NCBI GenBank assembly: GCA_017643495.1
Contig: JAEPNK010000002.1
Location: 744,001-808,000 of the forward strand
DNA: 64,000 bases
Direction: 5' to 3'
From: Rhizobiaceae bacterium
GTDB taxonomy: Bacteria; Pseudomonadota; Alphaproteobacteria; Rhizobiales; Rhizobiaceae
Shown here: piece by piece, positions 52,804-61,794 of the stretch
Position numbering within the stretch: the first letter of the stretch is position 1
Layout: each line of letters opens with the position of its first letter
Made by a program: the position numbers and the translations under genes
The notes under the pieces: model-generated
The model's database searches: none
What the model saw: the letters and a program-made list of their open reading frames with translations, nothing else
Told to the model about the DNA's origin: nothing

Positions 52804-53499
52804 ATGAAAATCGGCATTCTACAGACAGGCTATGTACCTGACGACCTTTCACCCAGATATGTTGAATATCCGCAGATGTTCATGCGATTTCTCGATGGGC
52901 AGGGCTTTGACTGGGAAACATGGGCTGTCCTTGAAAACCGTTTTCCGGACAGCATTCATGACTGTGACGGCTGGCTGATTACCGGGTCCAGACATGGCGC
53001 ATATGAAGATCATGAATGGATACCTCCGCTGGAGCAGTTCGTCCGTGATGCATATGCTGCGGGTGTCCCCATGGCAGGGATCTGTTTCGGACATCAGGTC
53101 ATGGCCCAGGCACTTGGTGGCAAGGTCGTCCAGTTTGGCGGCTTGTGGGGTGTTGGCAAACATGTCTATGACACGCCGAACGGCCAGATCGCCCTTATGG
53201 CCATGCATCAGGACCAGGTCGTGGAAATACCCGATGGTGCCCGAACCATTGCTTCGTCGGAGTTCTGCAAATATGCGGGTCTTGCCTATGGCAATTGCGC
53301 AATCAGCTATCAGCCACACCCGGAATTCTCGATGGAGTACACCCGTGACCTGATAGAAACCCGCGCAGGTTCGTCAATACCTGCGGATCAGGCTAAACTG
53401 GCGCTGGAGCATATCGAGGGCGATCTGGATGCTGACCGGATCGCAGAAGAAATAGCGGCCTTCTTCAAGTCGGCACGATCGTCACAAGCGGCAGAATAA
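52804..53499 (+). CDS. Class I glutamine amidotransferase
   Basis: GATase1 domain protein (231 aa). Nucleophile C94 in AGICFGHQVMAQALGG and catalytic H172/E174 in QPHPEFS form the triad. LITGSRHGAYEDHEWIP matches the stand-alone GMP-synthase-like amidotransferase group. Could hydrolyse gamma-glutamyl bonds (polyamine or peptide catabolism) rather than serve a synthase. Followed by a bidirectional terminator. ATG at 52804 after TTTTGGAG. Confidence 0.9.
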   Translation: MKIGILQTGYVPDDLSPRYVEYPQMFMRFLDGQGFDWETWAVLENRFPDSIHDCDGWLITGSRHGAYEDHEWIPPLEQFVRDAYAAGVPMAGICFGHQVMAQALGGKVVQFGGLWGVGKHVYDTPNGQIALMAMHQDQVVEIPDGARTIASSEFCKYAGLAYGNCAISYQPHPEFSMEYTRDLIETRAGSSIPADQAKLALEHIEGDLDADRIAEEIAAFFKSARSSQAAE

Positions 53500-53529
53500 A
53501 AGCCGCCTGCAACATTGGCAGACGGCTTT
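53499..53529. terminator. Intrinsic terminator, convergent
   Basis: Stem AAAGCCG / CGGCTTT extended by CTGC / GCAG after a single mismatch, 7-nt loop. It starts in the amidotransferase stop codon and serves the convergent dctM gene as well; in the minus direction it is followed by TTTTATTC. Confidence 0.75.
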
Positions 53530-53559
53530 CAAACACAATTCCCGTATTGATCGTTCGGG

Positions 53560-54942
53560 CTATCCGGTAAGCAGCCTCGGAAGCCATAAGACGATACCCG
53601 GGAATGCTATCAGCACACCGACCGTGATCACATCCGCGATAAAGAATGGTGAAGCACCACGAAAGACTTGTTGCACGCTGATATCGTCGCGCACCCCTGC
53701 AACAACGAAACAGTTCAGACCTATCGGCGGCGTGATCAGGCATAACTCCGCCATCTTCACAACAATGATGCCGAACCAGATCGAGATCTCATCAGCGGTC
53801 ATGCCGAGAGCGGCCTCTTCTGCCGTAACACCAAGCCCGCCATTCAATGCAATAACCGCCGGAAAGGTGACCGGAAGTGTCAGCAACAGCATGCCGATCG
53901 CGTCCATGAACATGCCAAGAATGACATAGGCACCGAGGATCAGCATCAGTGTAATCATCGGCGATTGTTCCAGGGTTGATATCCAGGCCGCAAAAGCGCC
54001 GGGAAGGTCCGCAAACCCCAGATAGCGAACGTAAATCAGCACACCCCAGATCATCGTGAAGATCATCGCGGAAAGCTTTGCCGCCTCCATCAATGCGCCC
54101 TTGAGCTGTTCCCACTTCATGCCTTGCGCAAGCGCAACAACAAAGACAACGAACGCACCAAGTGCACCGGCTTCCGTCGGGGTTCCGTAACCGCCGTAAA
54201 TGCAGATGATTATGATACCGACAACCGCAAAGATCGGAAATGAACCCGGCAGCGCTTCAAACCGTTCCTTCCAGGTGAAACCGCTGACGGGCGGCCCGAG
54301 TGAAGGCTTGAACCATGCCATACCGCTGATCAGCGAAGCGTAAATGAACGCGGAAACGAGACCCGGAACAAATCCGGCCAGCAGCAATTGTCCGACCGAA
54401 CTTTCGGTAATGATTGCATAGATAACCAGAATGGCAGACGGCGGAATAAGGGATGCCAGTGTTCCCCCTGCGGCGACGACACCGGCAGCAAAAGCCTTGT
54501 TGTACCCTTCCTTCAGCATTTCCGGAATTGCGATGCGGGCAAAAACCGCAGATGTGGCGACAGAGGCTCCTGAAACAGCCGCAAAACCTGCTGTCGCAAA
54601 AACGGTTGCCACCGCCAGCCCTCCGGGCACCCAGCCGGCCCAGCGCTTTGCTGCCTCGAACAGCTTTCCTGTAAGCCCCGCATAATAGGCCAGGTATCCG
54701 ATCAGGATGAAGGTCGGTATCAGGCCGAGCACATTTGAAGCCGTTTTGGAATGCGGAATTTGCCCGGCAATCTTCAGTGTGATCCAGAATCCGCGCTCAA
54801 CCCCCATCCCCTTGTCAAATGCAAAGATGATGAAAAGACCGGCAAGACCGATAATCGCACAGGCAAACGCGACACGGACGCCAATAATGACCAGAAGGAC
54901 AAGAACACCCGCCAGAACCAGTGATACTTCAATCGGGGTCAT
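53560..54942 (-). CDS. dctM: TRAP transporter large permease, DctM family
   Basis: Large permease (460 aa), slightly long for DctM because of an N-terminal insertion (KGMGVERGFWITLKIAGQIP). LVLLVIIGVRVAFACAIIGL, ATAGFAAVSGASVATSAVFA, LIPPSAILVIYAIITESSVG and LITPPIGLNCFVVAGVRDDI mark the family. ATGA overlap with dctQ. Last gene of a TRAP operon that follows the DctB-like kinase and regulator. Confidence 0.93.
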   Translation of the reverse strand: MTPIEVSLVLAGVLVLLVIIGVRVAFACAIIGLAGLFIIFAFDKGMGVERGFWITLKIAGQIPHSKTASNVLGLIPTFILIGYLAYYAGLTGKLFEAAKRWAGWVPGGLAVATVFATAGFAAVSGASVATSAVFARIAIPEMLKEGYNKAFAAGVVAAGGTLASLIPPSAILVIYAIITESSVGQLLLAGFVPGLVSAFIYASLISGMAWFKPSLGPPVSGFTWKERFEALPGSFPIFAVVGIIIICIYGGYGTPTEAGALGAFVVFVVALAQGMKWEQLKGALMEAAKLSAMIFTMIWGVLIYVRYLGFADLPGAFAAWISTLEQSPMITLMLILGAYVILGMFMDAIGMLLLTLPVTFPAVIALNGGLGVTAEEAALGMTADEISIWFGIIVVKMAELCLITPPIGLNCFVVAGVRDDISVQQVFRGASPFFIADVITVGVLIAFPGIVLWLPRLLTG

Positions 54943-55562
54943 TTCAGGTTCTCCCCCTCAAGACCGGATACAGTTTCAGCTTCGCGCTTGGTCTGCTCGG
55001 CAACATCCTCGATCAGCGGTACGGCGACAGGCTCGTCGGTTTCGTTAGCCATTGCCTTGGCATAGGCAATTACATGAACCAGGAGACGAACCGACAAGAC
55101 CCCGAACATGATCGGAAACAAGATCTTTGTCGGCCATGTCGGCAGATTGATATCGACTGTGGAATCCCCCAGCATAATGGCCCGTTCGGCATGGTCCCAA
55201 GAGCCATAGGTAAGCATCAGCGTCACAATCAGCATCATGAGAACACCGAGAAACTCGGCAAACCACAAGGCCCGTCCCTTGAGCGTTCCCACCACGATGT
55301 CCATGCGAATGTGACCGCCCAGTCGCTGGCAATAGGCAATGCCGAGGATTGCCACCATCGGAACGGCCTGCTCCATGTAGTCAACATAGCCGGGCACCGG
55401 ATATCCGAAATAGCGGCCCACAATATTCCCCACGGCAATGAACATTACCGCGAGTATTACAAGCCCTGCCAGCAGGTTGAGAATTTCTTCAAGTTTGAAC
55501 AGACCCTGATCAAGCCGAGATATCAGCGATCCGTCGGTCCGGACATTTCCCGTAGCCGCCAC
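54939..55562 (-). CDS. dctQ: TRAP transporter small permease, DctQ family
   Basis: Small permease (about 207 aa) with four spans and a longer C-terminal cytoplasmic tail rich in charged residues (AEQTKREAETVSGLEGENLK). FIAVGNIVGRYFGYPVPGYV and YMEQAVPMVAILGIAYC are the family core. GTG at 55562 is chosen because AAAGGGGGGT lies just upstream; TTG at 55589 is an alternative with no site. Overlaps dctM by 4 nt. Confidence 0.88.
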   Translation of the reverse strand: MAATGNVRTDGSLISRLDQGLFKLEEILNLLAGLVILAVMFIAVGNIVGRYFGYPVPGYVDYMEQAVPMVAILGIAYCQRLGGHIRMDIVVGTLKGRALWFAEFLGVLMMLIVTLMLTYGSWDHAERAIMLGDSTVDINLPTWPTKILFPIMFGVLSVRLLVHVIAYAKAMANETDEPVAVPLIEDVAEQTKREAETVSGLEGENLK

Positions 55563-55590
55563 AACACCCCCCTTTTGCCCGATATACAAT

Positions 55591-55649
55591 CCTGCCCGAA
55601 AACCGGGCAGGATACAAAATGGAAAGGGCCTCCCTGCGCAGACAGGGAG
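55591..55649 (-). terminator. Two consecutive stem-loops between dctP and dctQ
   Basis: Hairpin A: CTCCCTG / CAGGGAG (55630-55649), 7-bp stem, 6-nt loop. Hairpin B: CCTGCCCG / CGGGCAGG (55591-55611), 8-bp stem, 5-nt loop. Both lie in the 98-nt dctP-dctQ gap, B just in front of the dctQ ribosome site. No U-run follows either. Suggests differential stability of the dctP and dctQM message segments. Confidence 0.65.
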
Positions 55650-55660
55650 ACCACATGCAG

Positions 55661-56674
55661 TTATTTGCCGAGCGTGTCGTTAACGAGCTGATAAAGCTCT
55701 TCAGCAGGCACACCGGCTGCATTCATTTCCTTCATCCAGGCTTCACGAACCGGTGTTGCAGCCTTTTCTTTGAATGCTGCAATCTGTTCATCCGTGAACT
55801 CGACTTTCTGGACACCTTTTTCCTTGAGAATTCCTTCCCATTTTTCAAGAAGCTTTCCGTAATTGTCGAGATAGTGCTGGATTGCTTCTTCCTTGGAAGA
55901 GTCCAGTGCTTCACGATGTGCATCCGGGAGCGCTTCATAGGCATCAGAATTGACCACAACCGGGCAGTTCACAGTGCCAGGGTTCAAATTGGTCGTCCAC
56001 CACTTGGCAATGTCGATCGTTCGGAAGGCAAGATGCGCATGCTGGGCAAAGGAAACCGCATCAACCACACCGGATTCAAGCGCCGTATAGGCTTCGGTAG
56101 CTGTTACAGACGTTGGCACGGCACCAATGGTTTCAAATGCATTGCCAAGACCACCTGTTGCGCGAACGCGCATGCCGTCAAAGCTTTCAAGACCGGACGG
56201 GGCATCGCCAACACCGGCAAGGTTGTATTGCGGCATTGGTGAAGTCATGAACAGAACCGCATTCCAGCGGGCAAGGTCTTTCTTGACTGCCGGATGGTCG
56301 TAAACGGCATTCGCCACTTTCACTTCTTCCTCAAGAGTGGAAACGCCCAGGAAAGGAAGTTCAAGCACGGTGATGGTCGGGTTCTTGTCACGGTGGTAAC
56401 CGGCACAGAACTGGGCCATTTCGAAAGCACCGATGGAGATGCCGTCAAGGTTTTCCTTGTTCTTTGAAAGACCGCCATAGGAGATGTTCATGGTGAACTC
56501 GCCATTGGTCTTCTCGGAAACCAGTTCGGCAAGTTTTTCAACATGTTCGGTAAAGGCGCGGCGCTTGCCCCACAGTGAAACGTTCCAGTTTGTCGAGGCT
56601 GCATATGCCTCAATGCCTGCAAGTGAAACGATGGCAGTGGAAAGAAGTGCGATTTTCGCGATTTTGTTTTTCAT
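55661..56674 (-). CDS. dctP: TRAP transporter substrate-binding protein, DctP family
   Basis: Periplasmic receptor (337 aa). Signal peptide MKNKIAKIALLSTAIVSLAG ... AYA, mature start ASTNWNVSLWGKRRAFTEHV. TNGEFTMNISYGGLSKNKEN and GMRVRATGGLGNAFETIGAV (binding Arg) are DctP-like. A TTG just before the ATG is in frame but ATG 56674 with AGGAAAC upstream is preferred. Directly downstream of the DctB/DctD-like pair, which probably controls its promoter in the 94-nt gap (56675-56768), where ACAGGT/ACCTGT arms and a near sigma54-like TGGCAG-N5-TGCC (one base short) are seen. Confidence 0.92.
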   Translation of the reverse strand: MKNKIAKIALLSTAIVSLAGIEAYAASTNWNVSLWGKRRAFTEHVEKLAELVSEKTNGEFTMNISYGGLSKNKENLDGISIGAFEMAQFCAGYHRDKNPTITVLELPFLGVSTLEEEVKVANAVYDHPAVKKDLARWNAVLFMTSPMPQYNLAGVGDAPSGLESFDGMRVRATGGLGNAFETIGAVPTSVTATEAYTALESGVVDAVSFAQHAHLAFRTIDIAKWWTTNLNPGTVNCPVVVNSDAYEALPDAHREALDSSKEEAIQHYLDNYGKLLEKWEGILKEKGVQKVEFTDEQIAAFKEKAATPVREAWMKEMNAAGVPAEELYQLVNDTLGK

Positions 56675-56768
56675 CAAGTTTCCTCCAAAATTGTCCCGAG
56701 AAACTAACAGGTATCATTGGTAAATCAAATCGGCAAAAATCTGCCACATTGCACCTGTCAGCGGGATT

Positions 56769-57443
56769 TCAGCGAAAACTCCGCCTGCTGATACCGTACT
56801 TCTTCATCTTGGAATTCAGTGTGCGCCGGGGCAAATCCAGTTCCTTAAGCGCAAGGGAAATATCCCCCCCGCATTTCTTGAGGGCCGCCTCGATAACTGT
56901 CTTCTCATACTTGTCGACAAGCGTGTTGAGCGGACCTGCGTCTCCGTGTTTCAGACTGCTGGCGTTTTGGGGAACTGTCTCAACCACTTGCTTTTCGGGT
57001 TTCCGGGTGAGTGCCGCATCCGGTTGCGCAACATTGGCCAGGTGTTGCAGACGACGCCGGGAAGCGGTGGCGATTACATCCAGAAGCTGCTCCGGTGAAA
57101 CAGGTTTTGTCAGGAATTCATGCGCACCGAGTTTCATTGCCTCCACTGCCAGCGGAATATCGCCATGCCCGGTAATCAGAATCACCGGGATTTGCTTGTC
57201 ACGGGCATGTATGTGCTTCATCAGGCTCATGCCATCCAGATCCGGCATGCGGATGTCGGACACCACGACACACGGGTCATTCGGCCGTATGGTCCGCAAC
57301 AGCAGTTTTGGGTCTGCAAATGCCTGAACCTTCAGCCCGGACAGGGTCAGCCATTGCACGCTTGAATGGACCACACCGCGATCATCATCCACAAAGTAGA
57401 TCGTGCAAGCCGGTGTTTCCGCTTCGCCCTGGCTCTCAGGCAT
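56769..57443 (-). CDS. DctD-like response regulator without AAA+ domain (REC-Fis)
   Basis: Short response regulator (224 aa). Receiver domain residues 14-130 with phosphoacceptor D63 (VVSDIRMPDLDGMSLMKHI) and K113 (EFLTKP), both closely DctD-like, then a 40-residue linker and a C-terminal Fis-type helix-turn-helix (TVIEAALKKCGGDISLALKE, LPRRTLNSKMKKYG). The central ~240-residue AAA+ sigma54-activating domain of DctD is absent. It is probably a sigma70-type activator or repressor. Overlaps the kinase gene by 8 nt. Confidence 0.9.
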   Translation of the reverse strand: MPESQGEAETPACTIYFVDDDRGVVHSSVQWLTLSGLKVQAFADPKLLLRTIRPNDPCVVVSDIRMPDLDGMSLMKHIHARDKQIPVILITGHGDIPLAVEAMKLGAHEFLTKPVSPEQLLDVIATASRRRLQHLANVAQPDAALTRKPEKQVVETVPQNASSLKHGDAGPLNTLVDKYEKTVIEAALKKCGGDISLALKELDLPRRTLNSKMKKYGISRRSFR

Positions 57444-59208
57444 CCGCTAGCTCCCTGGGTCTGGAAACCGGTTTTGCCGGTGTCGCAGGAAAATCCACCC
57501 GGAAGAAAGCCCCGCCATCGGCTGAGTTCTCGCACCGGATGCGACCGCCTGCTTCATCTGCAATCGCATAGCAAAGCGCAAGCCCCAGCCCCACACCGTG
57601 TCCCACTTCCTTGGTGGTAAAGAACGGATCAAATAACTGGTCCATGATTTCAGGGGCAACCCCTTCCCCGTTGTCCTGAACAGAAAATCCGACCTCACCT
57701 TCCCCTTGCCAGGTTGTGATTATGATCCGGGGCTGTTCGACCTCTGCGCATGCCTGCATGCCGTTTTTCAGCAAATTGCTGAAAAGCTGCTCAAAGCGTA
57801 TCTGGCTTCCCGTAGCAATGACCGGTACCCGAGAAAGGTGTTTGGTTACCGTGACCCGGTGTTCATCCAGAACCGGACCATACTGCGCAAGAATTGTCTC
57901 GACGCAGACGTTCAGGTCAACAGGCTGGCGCCTGGAAACCGGCTTTCTGGAGAACACCAAGAGGTCGGATGTGATCGCTCCCAGGCGTTCGGTCATTTTT
58001 CTGATCTCCTGGAAAACGCCGGTTGCTTCCTTCAACCGTTTTTCCTTGACCAGAAGCGAACCGCTGGCAGTGAACATCTGTATGGCGGAAACCGGCTGGT
58101 TGACCTCGTGCACAATGGCCGCAGACATTTTCCCCAATGCCGCCAGCCTGCTCGACTGGATGAGTTCGGCCTGTGTTTCTCTCAACCGTTCCTCGGTTTT
58201 GCGGCGCTCGCTGATTTCCTGTTCGAGCCGGACATTCGCCTCTCGCACCCGGTCTGCTTCACCCGCTACAAGTTCCAGGCGGTGTTGCTGCAATCGCGAC
58301 CGGTGATACAAGACACCTGTCGAGGCCAGGCCGCATAGCAGAAACAGAATGGCGGAAAAAACCAGCGCAGAGTTCTGAACAGTACCGAGCGGTGTCAGAA
58401 AGTGCAGCTTCCAGCCGATTCCGCTTGTGTCGACCGTCGTTACAATAAACTGCTGGCCATCAAGTGTGATGCTGCCCGAAAAGCCGTTCTTCTCTGATGA
58501 ATATTCCAGCGGCTTGAGCACAAAACCGGAAAATTTTCTTGTTTCTTCCATTTCGGCGAGGCGTTGCGGGGATATCGGCGCCAGTGTTTTGTAGAGATGC
58601 TCCGGGTTGCTCGCCAGAACAACCACCCCGTCCTTGTCGGATATCAGGACATTTTCCCGTGCATTCTGCCAGTCGGCCAGCAATTCGAGAAACTCCACCT
58701 TCACAACCGCAACGCCGATCGTCTCTTCACCGTCCCTGACAGCTTCCGAAATGAAGTAACCGGGTCGGCTGGTGGTTACACCTACCGCAAAAAACGTGCT
58801 GTCCCCCTCTTTCATCGCATCCTTGAAATAGGGTCGAAAGCTGTAATTGTTGCCGACAAAGGAATCTTCAGTGTCGAAATTGCTTGCAGCCAGCGTATTG
58901 GCATTCCTGTCCAGCATGTAGAGAGCCGCACTTCCGGCTGCATCACTGATTTCCTTGAGGTAATCGTTCAGTCCGTCTGCGCTGATCTCATTCCGCAAAA
59001 GCTTTCTGGTATCAGTATGCAACCGGGCCACCCTCGGCAGGTGAGAGACCCTTTCCAGCGTTGAACGCAAGCTGGCCCGATAAAGGGTGAGCCGGTCACG
59101 CGAGGTGTCAATCGCCTGCTGTTCAAAGCGCGCATGGGCAAGATAATAGCCGGTGATGCTCACCGCCCCGATGATCAGGCTTGCAACAAGTATGTAAATG
59201 AAGCGCAT
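57436..59208 (-). CDS. DctB-like sensor histidine kinase
   Basis: Membrane sensor kinase (590 aa). TM1 about 4-24, a periplasmic double-PDC-type sensor 30-275 (SYSFRPYFKDAMKEG-like region; GYFISEAVRDGEETIGVAVV), TM2 280-300, coiled coil 310-355, HisKA with H367 (MSAAIVHEVNQPVSAIQ) and a HATPase domain with N-box NLLKNGMQAC, G1 DNGEGV and GVGLGLALCYAI. Length and order match C4-dicarboxylate sensor DctB. The GGAGGAG site lies about 15 nt from ATG 59208; the upstream frame to 59409 is discarded. Senses a carboxylate for the neighbouring TRAP operon. Confidence 0.92.
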   Translation of the reverse strand: MRFIYILVASLIIGAVSITGYYLAHARFEQQAIDTSRDRLTLYRASLRSTLERVSHLPRVARLHTDTRKLLRNEISADGLNDYLKEISDAAGSAALYMLDRNANTLAASNFDTEDSFVGNNYSFRPYFKDAMKEGDSTFFAVGVTTSRPGYFISEAVRDGEETIGVAVVKVEFLELLADWQNARENVLISDKDGVVVLASNPEHLYKTLAPISPQRLAEMEETRKFSGFVLKPLEYSSEKNGFSGSITLDGQQFIVTTVDTSGIGWKLHFLTPLGTVQNSALVFSAILFLLCGLASTGVLYHRSRLQQHRLELVAGEADRVREANVRLEQEISERRKTEERLRETQAELIQSSRLAALGKMSAAIVHEVNQPVSAIQMFTASGSLLVKEKRLKEATGVFQEIRKMTERLGAITSDLLVFSRKPVSRRQPVDLNVCVETILAQYGPVLDEHRVTVTKHLSRVPVIATGSQIRFEQLFSNLLKNGMQACAEVEQPRIIITTWQGEGEVGFSVQDNGEGVAPEIMDQLFDPFFTTKEVGHGVGLGLALCYAIADEAGGRIRCENSADGGAFFRVDFPATPAKPVSRPRELADA

Positions 59209-59280
59209 GGAAAGCGTGTTTACTCCTCCAGACAGCAACCCTATTCTAATTTGTACAAACTGATCAAGGAGAACGTAATC

Positions 59281-60078
59281 ATGGCCGGGAATGCCCCTCT
59301 TCACACGAAGACGGAAGACCACGTCTGTCACATCACCCTTGCCAACCCGGCCAGCAGGAATGCCCTTTCGATTGCCATGATCGAAGCCATTGGTGGGGCA
59401 CTTGAACAAGCGGACCGTGACAAGAATGTCCGCGCAATTGTCATTCGTGGGGAGGGGCCGGTTTTCTCAGCCGGACATGACCTCAAGGAAATGACGGCTG
59501 CAAGGAACCAGCCAGACCGGGGACGGGCCTTTTTTGACCGGACCATGAGGGCGTGTTCGGCGATGATGCAGCAGATCGTAAGCCACCGCGTGCCTGTGAT
59601 CGCGGCGGTTCACGGCACTGCCACGGCCGCCGGCTGCCAGCTTGTGGCAAGTTGTGACCTGGCGGTCGCAAGCGAAGACGCGAAATTCATCACTCCCGGA
59701 GTCAATCTCGGCCTGTTCTGCTCCACACCGATGGTCGCCTTGTCCAGAAATGTATCAAACAAGCATGCAATGGAAATGCTGCTGACCGGCGAAGCTGCAT
59801 CAGCCAGACATGCGGAAAAGATCGGGCTGGTGAATTGTGCGGTACCTGCTGACGAAGTCGAACCAAGGGTCAAGTCGTTCACAGACCTGATCATCGCCAA
59901 ATCTGCAGCTATCGTGAAAACCGGCAAACAGGCATTTTACCGGCAGGCTGAAATGCCCCTGCAGGAAGCATATGATTATTGCGCACAAGTGATGGTCGAG
60001 AACATGTTGCAACGCGATGCGGAAGAAGGCATCAATGCATTTCTCGAGAAGCGGGAACCGCACTGGCAACACGAATAA
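59281..60078 (+). CDS. Crotonase-fold protein (ECHDC3-like), catalytic Glu residues absent
   Basis: Crotonase superfamily protein (265 aa). VIRGEGPVFSAGHDLKEM is the CoA-binding region. At the hydratase active-site positions the usual Glu residues are missing: Q120 in GCQLVASCDL and G140 in ITPGVNLGLFCSTP, so enoyl-CoA hydration is unlikely. The LFCSTP sequence resembles the ECHDC3 group. ATG at 59281 follows AAGGAGAAC; the open frame upstream to 59134 overlaps the kinase 5' region. Adjacent to an acyl-CoA synthetase; could be an isomerase, hydrolase or regulatory partner. Confidence 0.88.
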   Translation: MAGNAPLHTKTEDHVCHITLANPASRNALSIAMIEAIGGALEQADRDKNVRAIVIRGEGPVFSAGHDLKEMTAARNQPDRGRAFFDRTMRACSAMMQQIVSHRVPVIAAVHGTATAAGCQLVASCDLAVASEDAKFITPGVNLGLFCSTPMVALSRNVSNKHAMEMLLTGEAASARHAEKIGLVNCAVPADEVEPRVKSFTDLIIAKSAAIVKTGKQAFYRQAEMPLQEAYDYCAQVMVENMLQRDAEEGINAFLEKREPHWQHE

Positions 60079-60157
60079 TGCACCCCGACACTGCTCTTGC
60101 TTGCGAAGGGAGCTGTTTTCTGGTTTGCCCGTGCAGAGAATATGAGCGGGGAGTTCA

Positions 60158-61786
60158 ATGACCAATATTTTCAATCAGGACCTGGAACGCAACAACGCCA
60201 ATTACCAGCCACTGACCCCCCTCACCTTTCTCGAACGCGCCGCCAGCGTTTTCCCAGAACATACCGCAATCATTCACGGTTCGCTTCGCAGAAGTTACAA
60301 GGACTTCTATGCCCGCTCACGACAACTTGCTTCCCGTCTCTCACAGGAAGGAATTGGCCGGGGCGATACGGTATCCGTGATGCTTTCCAATACCCCGGCC
60401 ATGCTCGAGGCCCATTACGGCGTACCGATGACCGGAGCCGTACTCCACTCGATGAACACACGGCTGGATGCAGACATTATTGCCTTTCAGCTTGATCATG
60501 CCGAAAGCAAGTTGCTGATCACGGACACCGAATTCTCGCCCACTATCAAGTCGGCCCTCGAGAAGGCAGGTGTGAAACCGCTGGTGATTGACTATGCCGA
60601 CCCTGAATTTTCTGGCGATGGCGAGCGGCTTGGCGAAACCGAATACGAAGACTTCATTGCCGCCGGTGATCCGGAATTCAAATGGCTGATGCCGAAAGAT
60701 GAATGGGATGCGATTTCCCTCAACTATACATCCGGAACAACGGGCAATCCGAAAGGCGTGGTATATCACCATCGCGGGGCATCTCTGCTGGCCCAAGGCA
60801 ATGCACTCACGGCTTCCATGCCGAAACACTCGGTATACCTGTGGACCCTTCCGATGTTCCACTGCAATGGCTGGTGCTTTCCGTGGACCTTGTCGGCAAT
60901 TGTCGGCACCCATGTATGCCTGCGCGCCGTTCGCCAAAAACCGATGTGGGACAGTATCGCAGACCACAAGGTTACACACATGTGCGGTGCGCCCATTGTC
61001 ATGTCGACCCTGCTTTCAGCGTCGGACGAAGACAAGCGGGAACTGCCCCATGTTGTCGAGTTTTTCACCGCTGCAGCTCCCCCTCCCGAAGCCGTGCTCG
61101 CAGCGATGAAGGATGCCGGTTTCAGCGTGACCCACCTTTACGGACTGACAGAAAGCTACGGCCCTGCCGTGGTCAACGACTGGCACATCGAATGGGATGA
61201 ACTGGACAGTGCCGCACAAGCCGGAATGAAGGCGCGGCAAGGCGTTCGGTATTCGGCGCTGGAAGGTCTGGATGTCATTGATCCCGAAACCATGCAACCT
61301 GTTCCGCATGACGGCGAGACGATTGGCGAGGTCATGATGAAGGGTAATGTCGTCATGAAAGGCTATCTCAAGAACCGTGAGGCAACCGCAGATGCCTTCA
61401 GGGGTGGCTGGTTTCATACCGGCGATCTCGGTGTCATGCACGAGGACGGTTACATCCAGCTCAAGGACCGCTCCAAGGACATCATCATCTCGGGCGGCGA
61501 GAACATTTCCTCGATAGAAGTGGAAGATGCGCTGTACAAGCACAAGGCAATTGCCGCAGCAGCCGTTGTCGCACGACCTGATGACAAATGGGGCGAAACG
61601 CCGTGTGCCTTCATTGAACTCAATGCCGGGGCCGAAGCGCCAACCATCGAGGAACTGGACAAATGGTGCCGCTCACAACTGGCGGGTTTCAAGATTCCCA
61701 AGCATTACGTCTTTGAAGAATTGCCGAAAACATCAACCGGCAAGGTCCAGAAATTCGTTTTGCGCGAGCGGGCGAAAACCCTGTAA
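60158..61786 (+). CDS. Acyl-CoA synthetase (medium-chain or DmdB-like AMP ligase)
   Basis: Adenylate-forming acyl-CoA ligase (542 aa). P-loop NYTSGTTGNPKGVVYHHRGA, MFHCNGWCFPWTL, A5 HLYGLTESYGP, A7 GWFHTGDLGVMHEDGYI, A8 DRSKDIIISGGENI and A10 Lys in LPKTSTGKVQK. The F-H-C-N-G-W-C motif is shared by the methylmercaptopropionate-CoA ligase (DmdB) and related medium-chain fatty acid ligases; no other dmd gene is visible, so a general medium-chain or aromatic-side-chain acid role is equally likely. 79 nt downstream of the crotonase gene on the same strand. Confidence 0.9.
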   Translation: MTNIFNQDLERNNANYQPLTPLTFLERAASVFPEHTAIIHGSLRRSYKDFYARSRQLASRLSQEGIGRGDTVSVMLSNTPAMLEAHYGVPMTGAVLHSMNTRLDADIIAFQLDHAESKLLITDTEFSPTIKSALEKAGVKPLVIDYADPEFSGDGERLGETEYEDFIAAGDPEFKWLMPKDEWDAISLNYTSGTTGNPKGVVYHHRGASLLAQGNALTASMPKHSVYLWTLPMFHCNGWCFPWTLSAIVGTHVCLRAVRQKPMWDSIADHKVTHMCGAPIVMSTLLSASDEDKRELPHVVEFFTAAAPPPEAVLAAMKDAGFSVTHLYGLTESYGPAVVNDWHIEWDELDSAAQAGMKARQGVRYSALEGLDVIDPETMQPVPHDGETIGEVMMKGNVVMKGYLKNREATADAFRGGWFHTGDLGVMHEDGYIQLKDRSKDIIISGGENISSIEVEDALYKHKAIAAAAVVARPDDKWGETPCAFIELNAGAEAPTIEELDKWCRSQLAGFKIPKHYVFEELPKTSTGKVQKFVLRERAKTL

Positions 61787-61794
61787 CCGGTTGC

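Noticed and set aside
56715..56745. Sigma54 promoter upstream of dctP of the DctB operon
   Set aside because: The GG and GC doublets are separated by nine rather than ten bases, and the partner regulator lacks an AAA+ domain.
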